10,782 bases of DNA from Bacteroidota bacterium (GTDB lineage: Bacteria; Bacteroidota; Bacteroidia; CAMBQF01), in the NCBI GenBank assembly GCA_027483285.1, contig JAIXUZ010000367.1, forward strand, positions 1-10,782. Direction: 5' to 3'. Positions within the stretch are counted from its first letter, which is position 1. Every line of letters begins with the position of its first letter. Positions 1 through 6,738 of this stretch are shown piece after piece. A model generated the notes under the pieces. The model was not told the origin of the DNA. It did no database searches and was given only the letters and a program-made list of their open reading frames with translations. Position numbers and translations under genes: made by a program.

Positions 1-1
1 C

Positions 2-814
2 AACGCCAACTTAAACGATAACCCAGACCGCTTTATGCTACACTTCCAACCGGGCTTGCAAGCCGAGGTGGCAGACCAGGATTGCGACAGCCAGGGCTCT
101 ATCGAGTTAACCCAACCAGCCCCAACGGTATGGTCTACTTACGAGGTTAAAGGCAACGATAACAACGTCTACGCCCCAGGCACTGACCTAAGCAAAACGG
201 TAACAGTAGGCAACCTCCCAGCCCAAGAGTATGTGGTAACAGTAACCCACCCAAGTGGCTACTCAGCACAAGAGTACATTACCGTTAACGGCAGCAGTCC
301 TATTAATGCTACTATCAATGCATCTGCAACAAACGTTCAGATAGACGAGATGATTAGCTTAACAGCGAATGCAACCAACGCTAACGAGTATGTATGGAAC
401 TTTGGCGATGGCAACACCCAGACAGGCTCAGCCAACGTGGTACACGCTTACGATGCAGCAGGTACTTACAATGTAACCCTGACTGCAACAAACGATGTAT
501 GTAACGATATAGCTGTTAAAACCATTACTGTTGGTAATACCACAACCGGAATTGAAAATACCAATGCCGGCAGCCTTAAAATACTAGGCCAGGGCAACCA
601 TATTGTACTTGAGTTTACTAACCTTGGTGCTGATAAGGCCAACCTATCAGTATTCAATATGTTAGGCCAGCAAGTAGATTCATTTACTGGTATTTCTACC
701 GTCAATGGCCGAACCGAACTAAGCTTAACAAATGTTGTAAGCGGTTATTATATGGTACGTGTTGTAACCGGAACCAAAGTTTATAATCAAAAATTATTAC
801 TTGGTACTAACTAA
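2..814 (+). CDS. Secreted PKD-domain protein with T9SS type-A sorting domain (5' end outside window)
   Basis: The frame is open from base 2 with no stop, so the gene starts upstream and the ATG at 35 is internal. The visible C-terminal part (about 270 residues) has three pieces. First comes a beta-rich, SprB-like repeat containing DCDSQGSIEL and ending near base 290. Next is a PKD domain (about bases 300-535) with the hallmark WNFGDGNTQTGS followed by HAYDAAGTYNVTLTATN. Last is a sorting domain (about 560-811) with LSVFNMLGQQV and SGYYMVRVVTG, ending in KLLLGTN. The sorting domain is what T9SS recognises to export and anchor or release the protein. Proteins of this build are usually large surface adhesins or enzymes, but the catalytic or binding part, if any, lies outside the window. 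Asn codons are mostly AAC up to about base 535 and more mixed after it, a mild shift at the domain boundary. Confidence 0.9.
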   Translation, partial: NANLNDNPDRFMLHFQPGLQAEVADQDCDSQGSIELTQPAPTVWSTYEVKGNDNNVYAPGTDLSKTVTVGNLPAQEYVVTVTHPSGYSAQEYITVNGSSPINATINASATNVQIDEMISLTANATNANEYVWNFGDGNTQTGSANVVHAYDAAGTYNVTLTATNDVCNDIAVKTITVGNTTTGIENTNAGSLKILGQGNHIVLEFTNLGADKANLSVFNMLGQQVDSFTGISTVNGRTELSLTNVVSGYYMVRVVTGTKVYNQKLLLGTN

Positions 815-844
815 TTAACAAACAATATTTTATTAAATTTAATT

Positions 845-895
845 ACAACCGGTGTACATTATTAAATTATTTTATTAACTTTGTACATCGGTTGT
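845..895. repeat. Inverted repeat between the T9SS gene and the small membrane protein
   Basis: Arms ACAACCGGTGTACA (845-858) and TGTACATCGGTTGT (882-895) are complementary over 14 bp with one G.T wobble, separated by a 23-base AT-rich loop. There is no T-run directly after the right arm, so it is a poor intrinsic terminator. A -7-like box (876-883) ends inside the right arm, so it could be an operator, an mRNA-end stabiliser for the upstream gene, or a 5' leader element for the downstream gene. Confidence 0.55.
876..883 (+). promoter_or_regulatory. Candidate -7 promoter box for the small membrane protein
   Basis: TAACTTTG matches the Bacteroidota -7 consensus TAnnTTTG and lies 22 bases before the ATG at 906. 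No TTG -33 element is visible at the usual 17-23 base spacing, so support is the -7 box and position only. Confidence 0.35.
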
Positions 896-905
896 TAATA
901 ATACA

Positions 906-1142
906 ATGCTTATGAAAATATTTTTTACAAAAAACAGAGCGCTTACCTTAACAGTCTTTGCGTTTCTTGCACCTTTTTTAGCTAAATTCTCATTTGCTCA
1001 AGGTGGCCCCCCAGATCCTAATCCGCCACCAGAAGTAGCTTCAATAGCTGGCGTAGCTGTAGCTATTATGATTCTTGCAAGCGTAGGTTATGGTGCTTAC
1101 ACCATTTACAAGAAAAACAGCAAAAAAGTAAAAGCGGCCTAA
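906..1142 (+). CDS. Small exported membrane-anchored protein, PID-CTERM-like
   Basis: This is a 78-residue protein. A basic N-terminus and a hydrophobic stretch (about residues 10-31) ending in KFSFAQ look like a signal peptide cleaved after Ala31. A short Gly/Pro segment (GGPPDPNPPPE, 33-43) follows, then one transmembrane helix (about 45-67) and a Lys-rich cytoplasmic tail (KKNSKKVKAA). The order signal peptide, proline-rich turn, helix, basic tail is that of the tiny PID-CTERM-type proteins common in Bacteroidota, but the diagnostic Pro-Ile-Asp is not present (PPEVASIAG instead), so membership is uncertain. A second in-frame ATG at 912 gives MKIFF, an equally good start. It stands alone between the T9SS gene and a convergent operon and ends at the terminator at 1166. 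Function unknown. Confidence 0.75.
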   Translation: MLMKIFFTKNRALTLTVFAFLAPFLAKFSFAQGGPPDPNPPPEVASIAGVAVAIMILASVGYGAYTIYKKNSKKVKAA

Positions 1143-1163
1143 GGTTACTTTTATTAAGTATAA

Positions 1164-1574
1164 TCAATCGCAATTACAACCCTGTAGTTGCGATTTTTCT
1201 TTTGGTACAATCTCCAAAACCAGGGTAACCTGAGTTTTAGAGTTTGTTTCGGTATATACGGTAACTTCTTGCCCCTTGGCAGTTTTGCCTGCTATATGGT
1301 AAACAGGGTAAGGCTTTTTGCGGGTATCACTTTCTGAGAATAATACATCCCCATCGGCCAGTATAGCACCTATTTCTTTAGGCGCTATGTTAGTGCATGT
1401 AATAATACAGGTAGCTTTTGGTGTAAGTTCTATTCGTGTACCTTGTATTTGGTCTTTAACCCTGTCTGCAGGCAACCACGCCGGAAATTTTTTTCCTTTA
1501 ATCAGGATAAAATATACAAATACGCTGCCGGCCACTATGCCAAATATGAAAAAATACAATCGTCTGCGGTCCAT
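1164..1574 (-). CDS. DUF4258 domain protein with N-terminal membrane anchor
   Basis: The protein has 136 residues. Residues 7-25 form a transmembrane helix after a basic MDRRR, so the rest is probably outside the cytoplasmic membrane. Residues about 50-136 resemble the Bacteroidota DUF4258 family in order: a Cys-x3-Cys pair (CIITC, 56-60), an acidic helix with a Gly turn (EIGAILADGDV), a YPVYHIAGKT strand, a further strand pair, and a C-terminal Cys-x-Cys (CNC, 133-135). The paired cysteines at both ends could form disulfides or bind metal; the usual family ending has the same Cys-x-Cys. No enzymatic role is known. Its ATG overlaps the stop of the upstream J-domain gene by one base (TAATG), so the two are translationally coupled. 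Its last six codons encode the terminator hairpin. Confidence 0.75.
   Translation of the reverse strand: MDRRRLYFFIFGIVAGSVFVYFILIKGKKFPAWLPADRVKDQIQGTRIELTPKATCIITCTNIAPKEIGAILADGDVLFSESDTRKKPYPVYHIAGKTAKGQEVTVYTETNSKTQVTLVLEIVPKEKSQLQGCNCD
1166..1198. terminator. Bidirectional intrinsic terminator shared by convergent genes
   Basis: A 13-bp stem (1166-1178 with 1183-1195, one T.G pair) closes a four-base ACCC loop and is followed by a T-run at 1194-1198 on the plus strand. On the minus strand the hairpin is inside the last codons of the DUF4258 gene, whose stop is at 1164-1166, with mixed T/A bases after it. It should stop transcripts of the 906-1142 gene well and those of the minus operon less strongly. 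Confidence 0.8.
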
Positions 1575-2446
1575 TACTCTGTTGTATAACTGTTTTTAAT
1601 TTTGCTGCGAAGATACTGCACCCTGTAAAAAGAAACCCATTCGTATAGCACACTTATGGTAATAAATAAGGTAAATACTATATATCCGCTAAAAAGCAGC
1701 AGGTATACGTTTGCCATGTCACTAAAAGGGATGTACAAAACTGCAGCTATTATTAATATAACAGGCATTAGGCTCCTAAGTGTAAGGTAAAGTAGCTCTC
1801 CACCTATATAGCCACAGTTGGGGGCAGGTAAATAGCCAATCACATAGGTAAAAACCTTTGTTAACCCTTTTACACTTTTTATATATATCCACATTAATGG
1901 TGTAAATAGCAATGCTATAAATACCAGTATGGGTACAACTGCTGCAGCTAGGGCAGTGCTACATAGTATTATAAACAAAAACAAAATAAACCTTGCAGCA
2001 CTGGGGCCATATCCTTTTTTATGGGGTTTTATATAGTTGTTTACTACATTATAGGCCTTGGCAAATAACATTGGTAGACCAAACCAGTTCCATTTGGCAA
2101 ATAGGTAAAAAAGAGATAGTATGTTATCGGCTTCTTTAAGAAGCGGGGTTTTGAAAAGCTTATGTTCTTCCTTATTTCGTATGGGCTCTGCCGCTCTGTT
2201 ACGCTTTAATATAGCATTATCATAAGCAGGGTTGTAGCTGTTTAGTGCTTTAATATCTAAACTAACCAGTTGGTCATAAGCCTCTTTAATCTCAATAAAG
2301 CGTCTGCCTGCTTCTATTTGCTGTTCATATACCCTAAAGTTATCGGGATGCCATAACTTAGCCTGCTGCCTGTATGCCTTTTTTATACCATCATGTGTAT
2401 AAGGGCGCTCCAGTTCTAATATATGTATAGCTTGCAGTATTGTCAA
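1574..2446 (-). CDS. Membrane-anchored J-domain (DnaJ-like) protein
   Basis: The 290-residue protein starts with a compact J domain (residues 1-62): a helix I segment at the very start, basic helix II (IKKAYRQQAKLW), the essential HPD at 33-35, and helix III with FIEIKEAYDQL. HPD is the contact that stimulates DnaK ATPase. No Gly/Phe or zinc-finger region follows. Instead there is a charged linker (about 63-110) and four or so membrane helices (about 151-190, 222-242, 246-268). It therefore probably recruits cytosolic DnaK to the membrane for an unknown client. The start is TTG at 2444-2446: an in-frame TAG lies four codons upstream, no ATG exists in the first helix, and a later start would remove helix I. 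It overlaps the DUF4258 gene by one base. Confidence 0.85.
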   Translation of the reverse strand: MTILQAIHILELERPYTHDGIKKAYRQQAKLWHPDNFRVYEQQIEAGRRFIEIKEAYDQLVSLDIKALNSYNPAYDNAILKRNRAAEPIRNKEEHKLFKTPLLKEADNILSLFYLFAKWNWFGLPMLFAKAYNVVNNYIKPHKKGYGPSAARFILFLFIILCSTALAAAVVPILVFIALLFTPLMWIYIKSVKGLTKVFTYVIGYLPAPNCGYIGGELLYLTLRSLMPVILIIAAVLYIPFSDMANVYLLLFSGYIVFTLFITISVLYEWVSFYRVQYLRSKIKNSYTTE

Positions 2447-2463
2447 AACAGTTGCCTAAATTA

Positions 2464-2488
2464 GCGCATACAATCATTTGATATGCGC
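2464..2488. repeat. Inverted repeat across the divergent start region, covering the protease ATG
   Basis: GCGCATA (2464-2470) and TATGCGC (2482-2488) are perfect 7-bp arms around an 11-base spacer. The ATG of the protease gene (2483-2485) lies inside the right arm. An extra CAA/TTG pairing inside the loop could lengthen the stem with one bulged base. It may act as a DNA operator between the divergent genes or as an RNA hairpin hiding the start codon. Confidence 0.55.
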
Positions 2489-4378
2489 CCTACAAAAGTA
2501 CAATTTATAGGTGTTTTAGCCTTTATATTAGTGTCGTTTTCATTATCAGCCCAAATGGTTTCCCCGGGTAAATACTATGTAAAAGGCAAACGTGGAGGTT
2601 GCCGCAGTGGTGGACAAACGCAAACTGCAGATTTTTTACCATACCTAAATGGTGGCACAGTTGTTAAAATTGGACATAATGAGTATTTGATTGATGCACC
2701 TGCCATTAATGCTGATACTTTTTATTACAAGCTGGTAAACGAACTGCGCATACCTTTTATTAGCAAGGTTATAACCAAAGGTAAATATATGGCGGCCGAA
2801 AAAAGCCGCATAGTGGTTAAAATTAAAGATGAATCATTTGAATCTCGTTTAACATCAGTTTGTAATGATATTGACCTTCATAGGATAGAAAAATCTCCAC
2901 TACTTAAAAATACCTATTTGGTTGAAAGGTATATTGATGAAAAAGGAGTTGACCAGGAAATACCAACAGATTGGAAGAAACTACTTGATTACGATTTTGT
3001 TGTATATGCCGAACCTGATATCCTATTCACTCCTGTTGTGCCTTCAACACAGTCTAATGATCCCTTATACTCCCGCCAATGGGCATTAAATAATACAGGT
3101 GGTCCCCAGCAATTTAATGGCACACCTAATGCCGACATGAGGGTACAAGGGGCTTGGACTATTTCTGGCGGCAGCCCCGATATTCATATTGGTATTATGG
3201 ACTCTGGGGTTGATACCCTGCACCCCGATTTAATGCCTAACCTTTTACCAGGTTTTGATGCCAATAGCGATAGTGTAGATACCAAAGGCTACCCAACTCC
3301 AAACTTTGATGAGGATGGCCACGGCACTTGCTGTGCAGGTATTTGTGCCGCCGCTATGAATAATACCGAAGGTATTGCTGGTGTAGCACCCTTTTGCAAA
3401 ATTGTACCTATCCGCATGTTCTATTATTTAAACTTTGGTGGTCAGGTTATCCCTCTTTCGTCAAGTGTTGATGCTGCAAACGGCATTAGCTGGGCATGGC
3501 AAAATGAGGTTGATGTGTTGAGCAACTCTTGGGGTGTGCCAGATAGCCTTATCCCTTTCCTTGGCGACCCTCAGGTGGTTGTTGATGCAGGCCTGGAAGC
3601 CATAGCCAACGGTCGTAATGGGAAAGGCATGCTTATGCTGTACTCAAGTGGAAACGATAACTCAACTACAATATTATTGCCTGGCCGTTATCAAGAGGTT
3701 ATATCTGTTAATGCTACCAGTATGTGCGATGAGCGTAAAAGCCCACAAAGTTGCGATAATGAAACGTGGTGGGGTGGTAACTATGGCGATAGCCTTGATG
3801 TATCAGCTCCCGGTGTTAAAATTGCAACTACAGATATGTTAGGAGCTAATGGTTTTGGCAATGGTAACTATTATTACACCTTCAATGGCACTTCTGCTGC
3901 CTGCCCCAATGCTGCCGGGGTTATGGCTCTTGTCCTTTCAATGAACCGAAACCTAACTTATGCGCAGGCTCGTTATATATTAGAAAATACTGCCGACCGT
4001 ACCGGTGGGTATGATTATTTAGCCAATAAGGCTTCCGGCTCATGGAGTTTTGAGTTGGGTTATGGTCGCGTTAACGCTTATCAGGCAGTAGTAGCAGCAC
4101 AATCTACTGTTGGATTAACTGATAATACGCCCAAAAACTTTACAGCATTTGTTTATTATGATAACGAAGGTACTCCTTATCTAAATGTAAATGCAACCAA
4201 AACATCAGCTATAAATGTAGCATTATATGATGTTACAGGCCGTTATATCGATAACTTGTATGCTGCATCAGCAACAGGTATAAGCAACATGCCTGTTAAC
4301 ATTAATGTTGCAGGTATGTATCTATTGCGCGTTACCGTTAACGGCAGTACCTACGGAATTAAGGTTTTAAAGAAATAA
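2483..4378 (+). CDS. Subtilisin-like (S8 family) serine protease exported by T9SS
   Basis: The 631-residue protein has, in order: a signal peptide (1-23, ending FSLSAQ), a propeptide-like region (about 24-190), the S8 catalytic domain (about 195-540) and a T9SS type-A sorting domain (about 553-631, with NVALYDVTGRYI and GMYLLRVTV, ending IKVLKK). The catalytic triad is intact: Asp240 in IMDSGVDTLHPDL, His280 in DGHGTCCAGICAA and Ser471 in NGTSAACPNAAGV. The oxyanion-hole Asn391 is in SSGNDNS. It should therefore be an active, zymogen-type protease outside the cell or on its surface, degrading proteins for nutrition or maturing other surface proteins. The start at 2483 is needed for the signal peptide; the next Met is residue 25. 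It is divergent from the J-domain gene (36 bases apart) and convergent with rel (5 bases apart). Frame and domains are complete. Confidence 0.95.
   Translation: MRPTKVQFIGVLAFILVSFSLSAQMVSPGKYYVKGKRGGCRSGGQTQTADFLPYLNGGTVVKIGHNEYLIDAPAINADTFYYKLVNELRIPFISKVITKGKYMAAEKSRIVVKIKDESFESRLTSVCNDIDLHRIEKSPLLKNTYLVERYIDEKGVDQEIPTDWKKLLDYDFVVYAEPDILFTPVVPSTQSNDPLYSRQWALNNTGGPQQFNGTPNADMRVQGAWTISGGSPDIHIGIMDSGVDTLHPDLMPNLLPGFDANSDSVDTKGYPTPNFDEDGHGTCCAGICAAAMNNTEGIAGVAPFCKIVPIRMFYYLNFGGQVIPLSSSVDAANGISWAWQNEVDVLSNSWGVPDSLIPFLGDPQVVVDAGLEAIANGRNGKGMLMLYSSGNDNSTTILLPGRYQEVISVNATSMCDERKSPQSCDNETWWGGNYGDSLDVSAPGVKIATTDMLGANGFGNGNYYYTFNGTSAACPNAAGVMALVLSMNRNLTYAQARYILENTADRTGGYDYLANKASGSWSFELGYGRVNAYQAVVAAQSTVGLTDNTPKNFTAFVYYDNEGTPYLNVNATKTSAINVALYDVTGRYIDNLYAASATGISNMPVNINVAGMYLLRVTVNGSTYGIKVLKK
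2493..2500 (-). promoter_or_regulatory. Candidate -7 box for the J-domain/DUF4258 operon
   Basis: On the minus strand TACTTTTG (2500 down to 2493) fits TAnnTTTG. Transcription would begin near 2487, about 40 bases before the TTG start, and the RNA would open with the inverted repeat at 2488-2464. No -33 TTG is visible at normal spacing. The box lies within the first codons of the divergent protease gene. Confidence 0.3.
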
Positions 4379-4383
4379 GTACC

Positions 4384-6642
4384 TTAGGCGTTTTCTGTAC
4401 CGTCTACCCTGAAAACAGATTTTACCCCTTCTACCTTTTTCAGCTTTTGTATAAGACTGTTTAGGTGTTCGGTGCTGTTTACAAATACCAGTATATTACC
4501 CTCAAAAATACCATCGTTACTATCAAAACTTATAGAGCGCATGTTTAAGTGCTGTTCGTTTGATATGATACGGGTAATATTGTTCACAATACCCACATCA
4601 TCAAACCCTGTGACTTTTAGTGCCGATAGGAATGATAGGGAGTTTTTGTCAATCCATTTGGCCTTAACAATGCGGTAGGCATAGTTACTCATCAGGCTAA
4701 TGGCGTTGGGGCAATTGGTTTTATGTATTTTAATACCTTCGTTTATGGTGATAAAGCCAAATACTTCATCGCCCGGTATAGGGTTGCAACATGGTGCCAG
4801 CTTGTAATCTATCTTCTGCAGGTTTTCGCCAATAACAAGCATAGAGTCTTTCCCCCTAAGCGATGTTACCATATCCTCAAACTTTTCGCGCTCTGCAGCC
4901 TTCTCTCTGTTAAATGGGTTACGCAAGAGGTTTAAAAAGCGGTTGGTCGATGTTTCTTTGCGCTCCTCCACATATTCAGATATGGTTTTCAAGTCAATCT
5001 TACCCACCCCAATATCATGGAATAAATCAAGCACGCTATGTAATTTATAGTTTTTAGCCAGGCGGTTTAAAAGTTCAGCGTCAGGCTTCAATTTCATGTG
5101 GTTAAGTTTACGCTCAAGCATCGCGCGCCCCTCTTCGGCCATAGCACGTTTTTCTTCTTTTAGCGCATTTTTAATACGCCCTTTAGCTTTTGCGGTAACA
5201 ACATAACCCAGCCAGTCTTCTTTTGGGCGTTGTTTAGATGAGGTAATAATCTCTATCTGGTCGCCGCTTTTTAGCGGGTAACTCAGCGGTACTAGTTTGT
5301 TATTAACCTTGGCGCCAATACAGCTATTGCCTATTTGCGAGTGCACCTCATAGGCAAAGTCCAGTGCTGTTGAGCCTGCCGGCAATGTTTTTAATTCCCC
5401 TTTTGGAGTAAAAATAAATATCTCTTCAGAAAATAGGTTTAGCTTAAACTCATCAATAAACTCAAGTGCATTGCCATCTGCATTTTCAATCATCTCGCGT
5501 ATGCGTTTCAACCACGATTCAATATTGCTCTCACTGCCGTTTTTAGCATCTTCTTTATACAGCCAGTGTGCGGCATATCCTTTCTCGGCAATATCATCCA
5601 TGCGGCGGGTACGTATCTGCACTTCAACCCATTTACCAGTTGGGCTCATTACCGTGGTGTGCAGCGACTCGTATCCGTTAGCTCTTGGGGTTGATATCCA
5701 GTCTCGTAAACGTTCAGGGCTGGGCTTGTAAAAGTCAGTAACCATAGAGTACACTTTCCAGCAATCGGCTTTTTCATTTTCTGGTTTCGAGTCTATAATA
5801 ATCCGTATAGCGAATATGTCATATATCTCCTCAAATGGTACACCCTTTTTAGTAACCTTATTCCATATAGAAAAAACAGATTTTGGACGGCCTTTCATTT
5901 CAAATTCAACGCCTTGTTCGCCCAATACCTTTTTTATTGGCATAGTAAACCTGTTAATAAACCGTTTCCGCACATCTTCTGTATTTTTCAGCTTATCAAC
6001 TATCATTTGGTAGGTATCAGGCTCAGTATATTTCAGTCCTAAATCTTCCAGTTCACTTTTTACGGCATATAAACCCAGGCGGTGGGCCAGCGGGGCATAC
6101 AGATATAGTGTTTCCGAGGCTATTTTTAACTGCTTGTCGCGTGCCATAGAATCCAGCGTACGCATATTATGTAACCTATCTGCCAGTTTAATAAGTATTA
6201 CCCTTACGTCATCGCTAAGGGTAAGCAGCATCTTTCTAAAGTTCTCAGCCTGTAATGATGAGCGGTTGTCAAATACTCCCGAAATTTTAGTTAAGCCATC
6301 AATAATCATGGCTATCTTATCCCCAAACAGGCGCTTAATATCTTCAATACTAATCTCAGTATCCTCAACCACATCGTGCAGCAGCGCACATACAATAGCG
6401 GTAGCGCCAAGGCCAATCTCATCGGCGCAAATTTGTGCAACAGCCAGCGGGTGGTATATATAGGGTTCGCCACTTTTGCGGCGCATATCTTTATGGCTTT
6501 CAACAGCAAGGTCAAAAGCCTTACGGATAATTTTACGGTCTTCTAAATTGGTGCGGCTTTGAATAGAGCGCAATAAATGCTTATAGCGCTTTAATATCTC
6601 TTTCTTTTCTAATTCAAAATCTACTGCCGTTAATGTTGTCAT
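4384..6642 (-). CDS. rel: Bifunctional (p)ppGpp synthetase/hydrolase, RelA/SpoT (Rel) family
   Basis: At 752 residues this is a full-length long RSH protein that makes and breaks the alarmone (p)ppGpp in the stringent response. The HD hydrolase domain has its metal ligands: H64, H89-D90, E93-D94 in LLHDVVEDT, and D155 and N159 in LADRLHN. The synthetase domain has GRPKSVFSIW (251-260), Asp275 in IYDIFAIR, GYESLH (323-328) and the catalytic Glu340 in VEVQIRT, so both activities look intact. A TGS domain (about 407-468), a helical part, a Cys/His zinc-finger-like domain (C618, C619, H640, C644) and a C-terminal ACT domain (about 672-746) follow; these normally sense uncharged tRNA on the ribosome. 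The family's RFDD-type loop reads PFEE here. The ATG at 6640-6642 gives the expected N-terminus. It lies 96 bases downstream of the hipA-like gene on the same strand. Confidence 0.97.
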   Translation of the reverse strand: MTTLTAVDFELEKKEILKRYKHLLRSIQSRTNLEDRKIIRKAFDLAVESHKDMRRKSGEPYIYHPLAVAQICADEIGLGATAIVCALLHDVVEDTEISIEDIKRLFGDKIAMIIDGLTKISGVFDNRSSLQAENFRKMLLTLSDDVRVILIKLADRLHNMRTLDSMARDKQLKIASETLYLYAPLAHRLGLYAVKSELEDLGLKYTEPDTYQMIVDKLKNTEDVRKRFINRFTMPIKKVLGEQGVEFEMKGRPKSVFSIWNKVTKKGVPFEEIYDIFAIRIIIDSKPENEKADCWKVYSMVTDFYKPSPERLRDWISTPRANGYESLHTTVMSPTGKWVEVQIRTRRMDDIAEKGYAAHWLYKEDAKNGSESNIESWLKRIREMIENADGNALEFIDEFKLNLFSEEIFIFTPKGELKTLPAGSTALDFAYEVHSQIGNSCIGAKVNNKLVPLSYPLKSGDQIEIITSSKQRPKEDWLGYVVTAKAKGRIKNALKEEKRAMAEEGRAMLERKLNHMKLKPDAELLNRLAKNYKLHSVLDLFHDIGVGKIDLKTISEYVEERKETSTNRFLNLLRNPFNREKAAEREKFEDMVTSLRGKDSMLVIGENLQKIDYKLAPCCNPIPGDEVFGFITINEGIKIHKTNCPNAISLMSNYAYRIVKAKWIDKNSLSFLSALKVTGFDDVGIVNNITRIISNEQHLNMRSISFDSNDGIFEGNILVFVNSTEHLNSLIQKLKKVEGVKSVFRVDGTENA

Positions 6643-6678
6643 ACTTCTGTATCCTCTCTAACGTAAAAATACGCACTA

Positions 6679-6690
6679 TTAAACGTTTAA
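6679..6690. repeat. 12-bp palindrome upstream of rel
   Basis: TTAAACGTTTAA is a perfect palindrome 37 bases upstream of the rel start, in the 96-base gap after the hipA-like gene. A shorter palindrome, CAATATTG, is at 6705-6712. Either could be a regulator site or simply reflect AT-richness. No clear TAnnTTTG promoter box is visible in this gap, so rel may depend partly on transcription from the hip-like genes. Confidence 0.3.
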
Positions 6691-6738
6691 AAAACATTTA
6701 AGTTCAATATTGTCAAATAGCTTTTGTTAATTATTCAA

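Noticed and set aside
35..37. ATG at 35 as the true start of the first gene
   Set aside because: The frame is open to the window edge, there is no signal peptide after it, and the sequence upstream reads as protein of the same type, so it is internal.
466..705. Minus-strand frame opposite the PKD/T9SS gene, and similar antisense frames over rel, the protease and the phasin-like gene
   Set aside because: They are shadows of strongly supported genes; their translations show no family pattern and have no start context of their own.
541..814. Codon-use shift in the T9SS sorting domain as evidence of recent transfer
   Set aside because: The change from mostly AAC to mixed AAC/AAT for Asn is small and based on few codons; sorting domains are often evolving independently.
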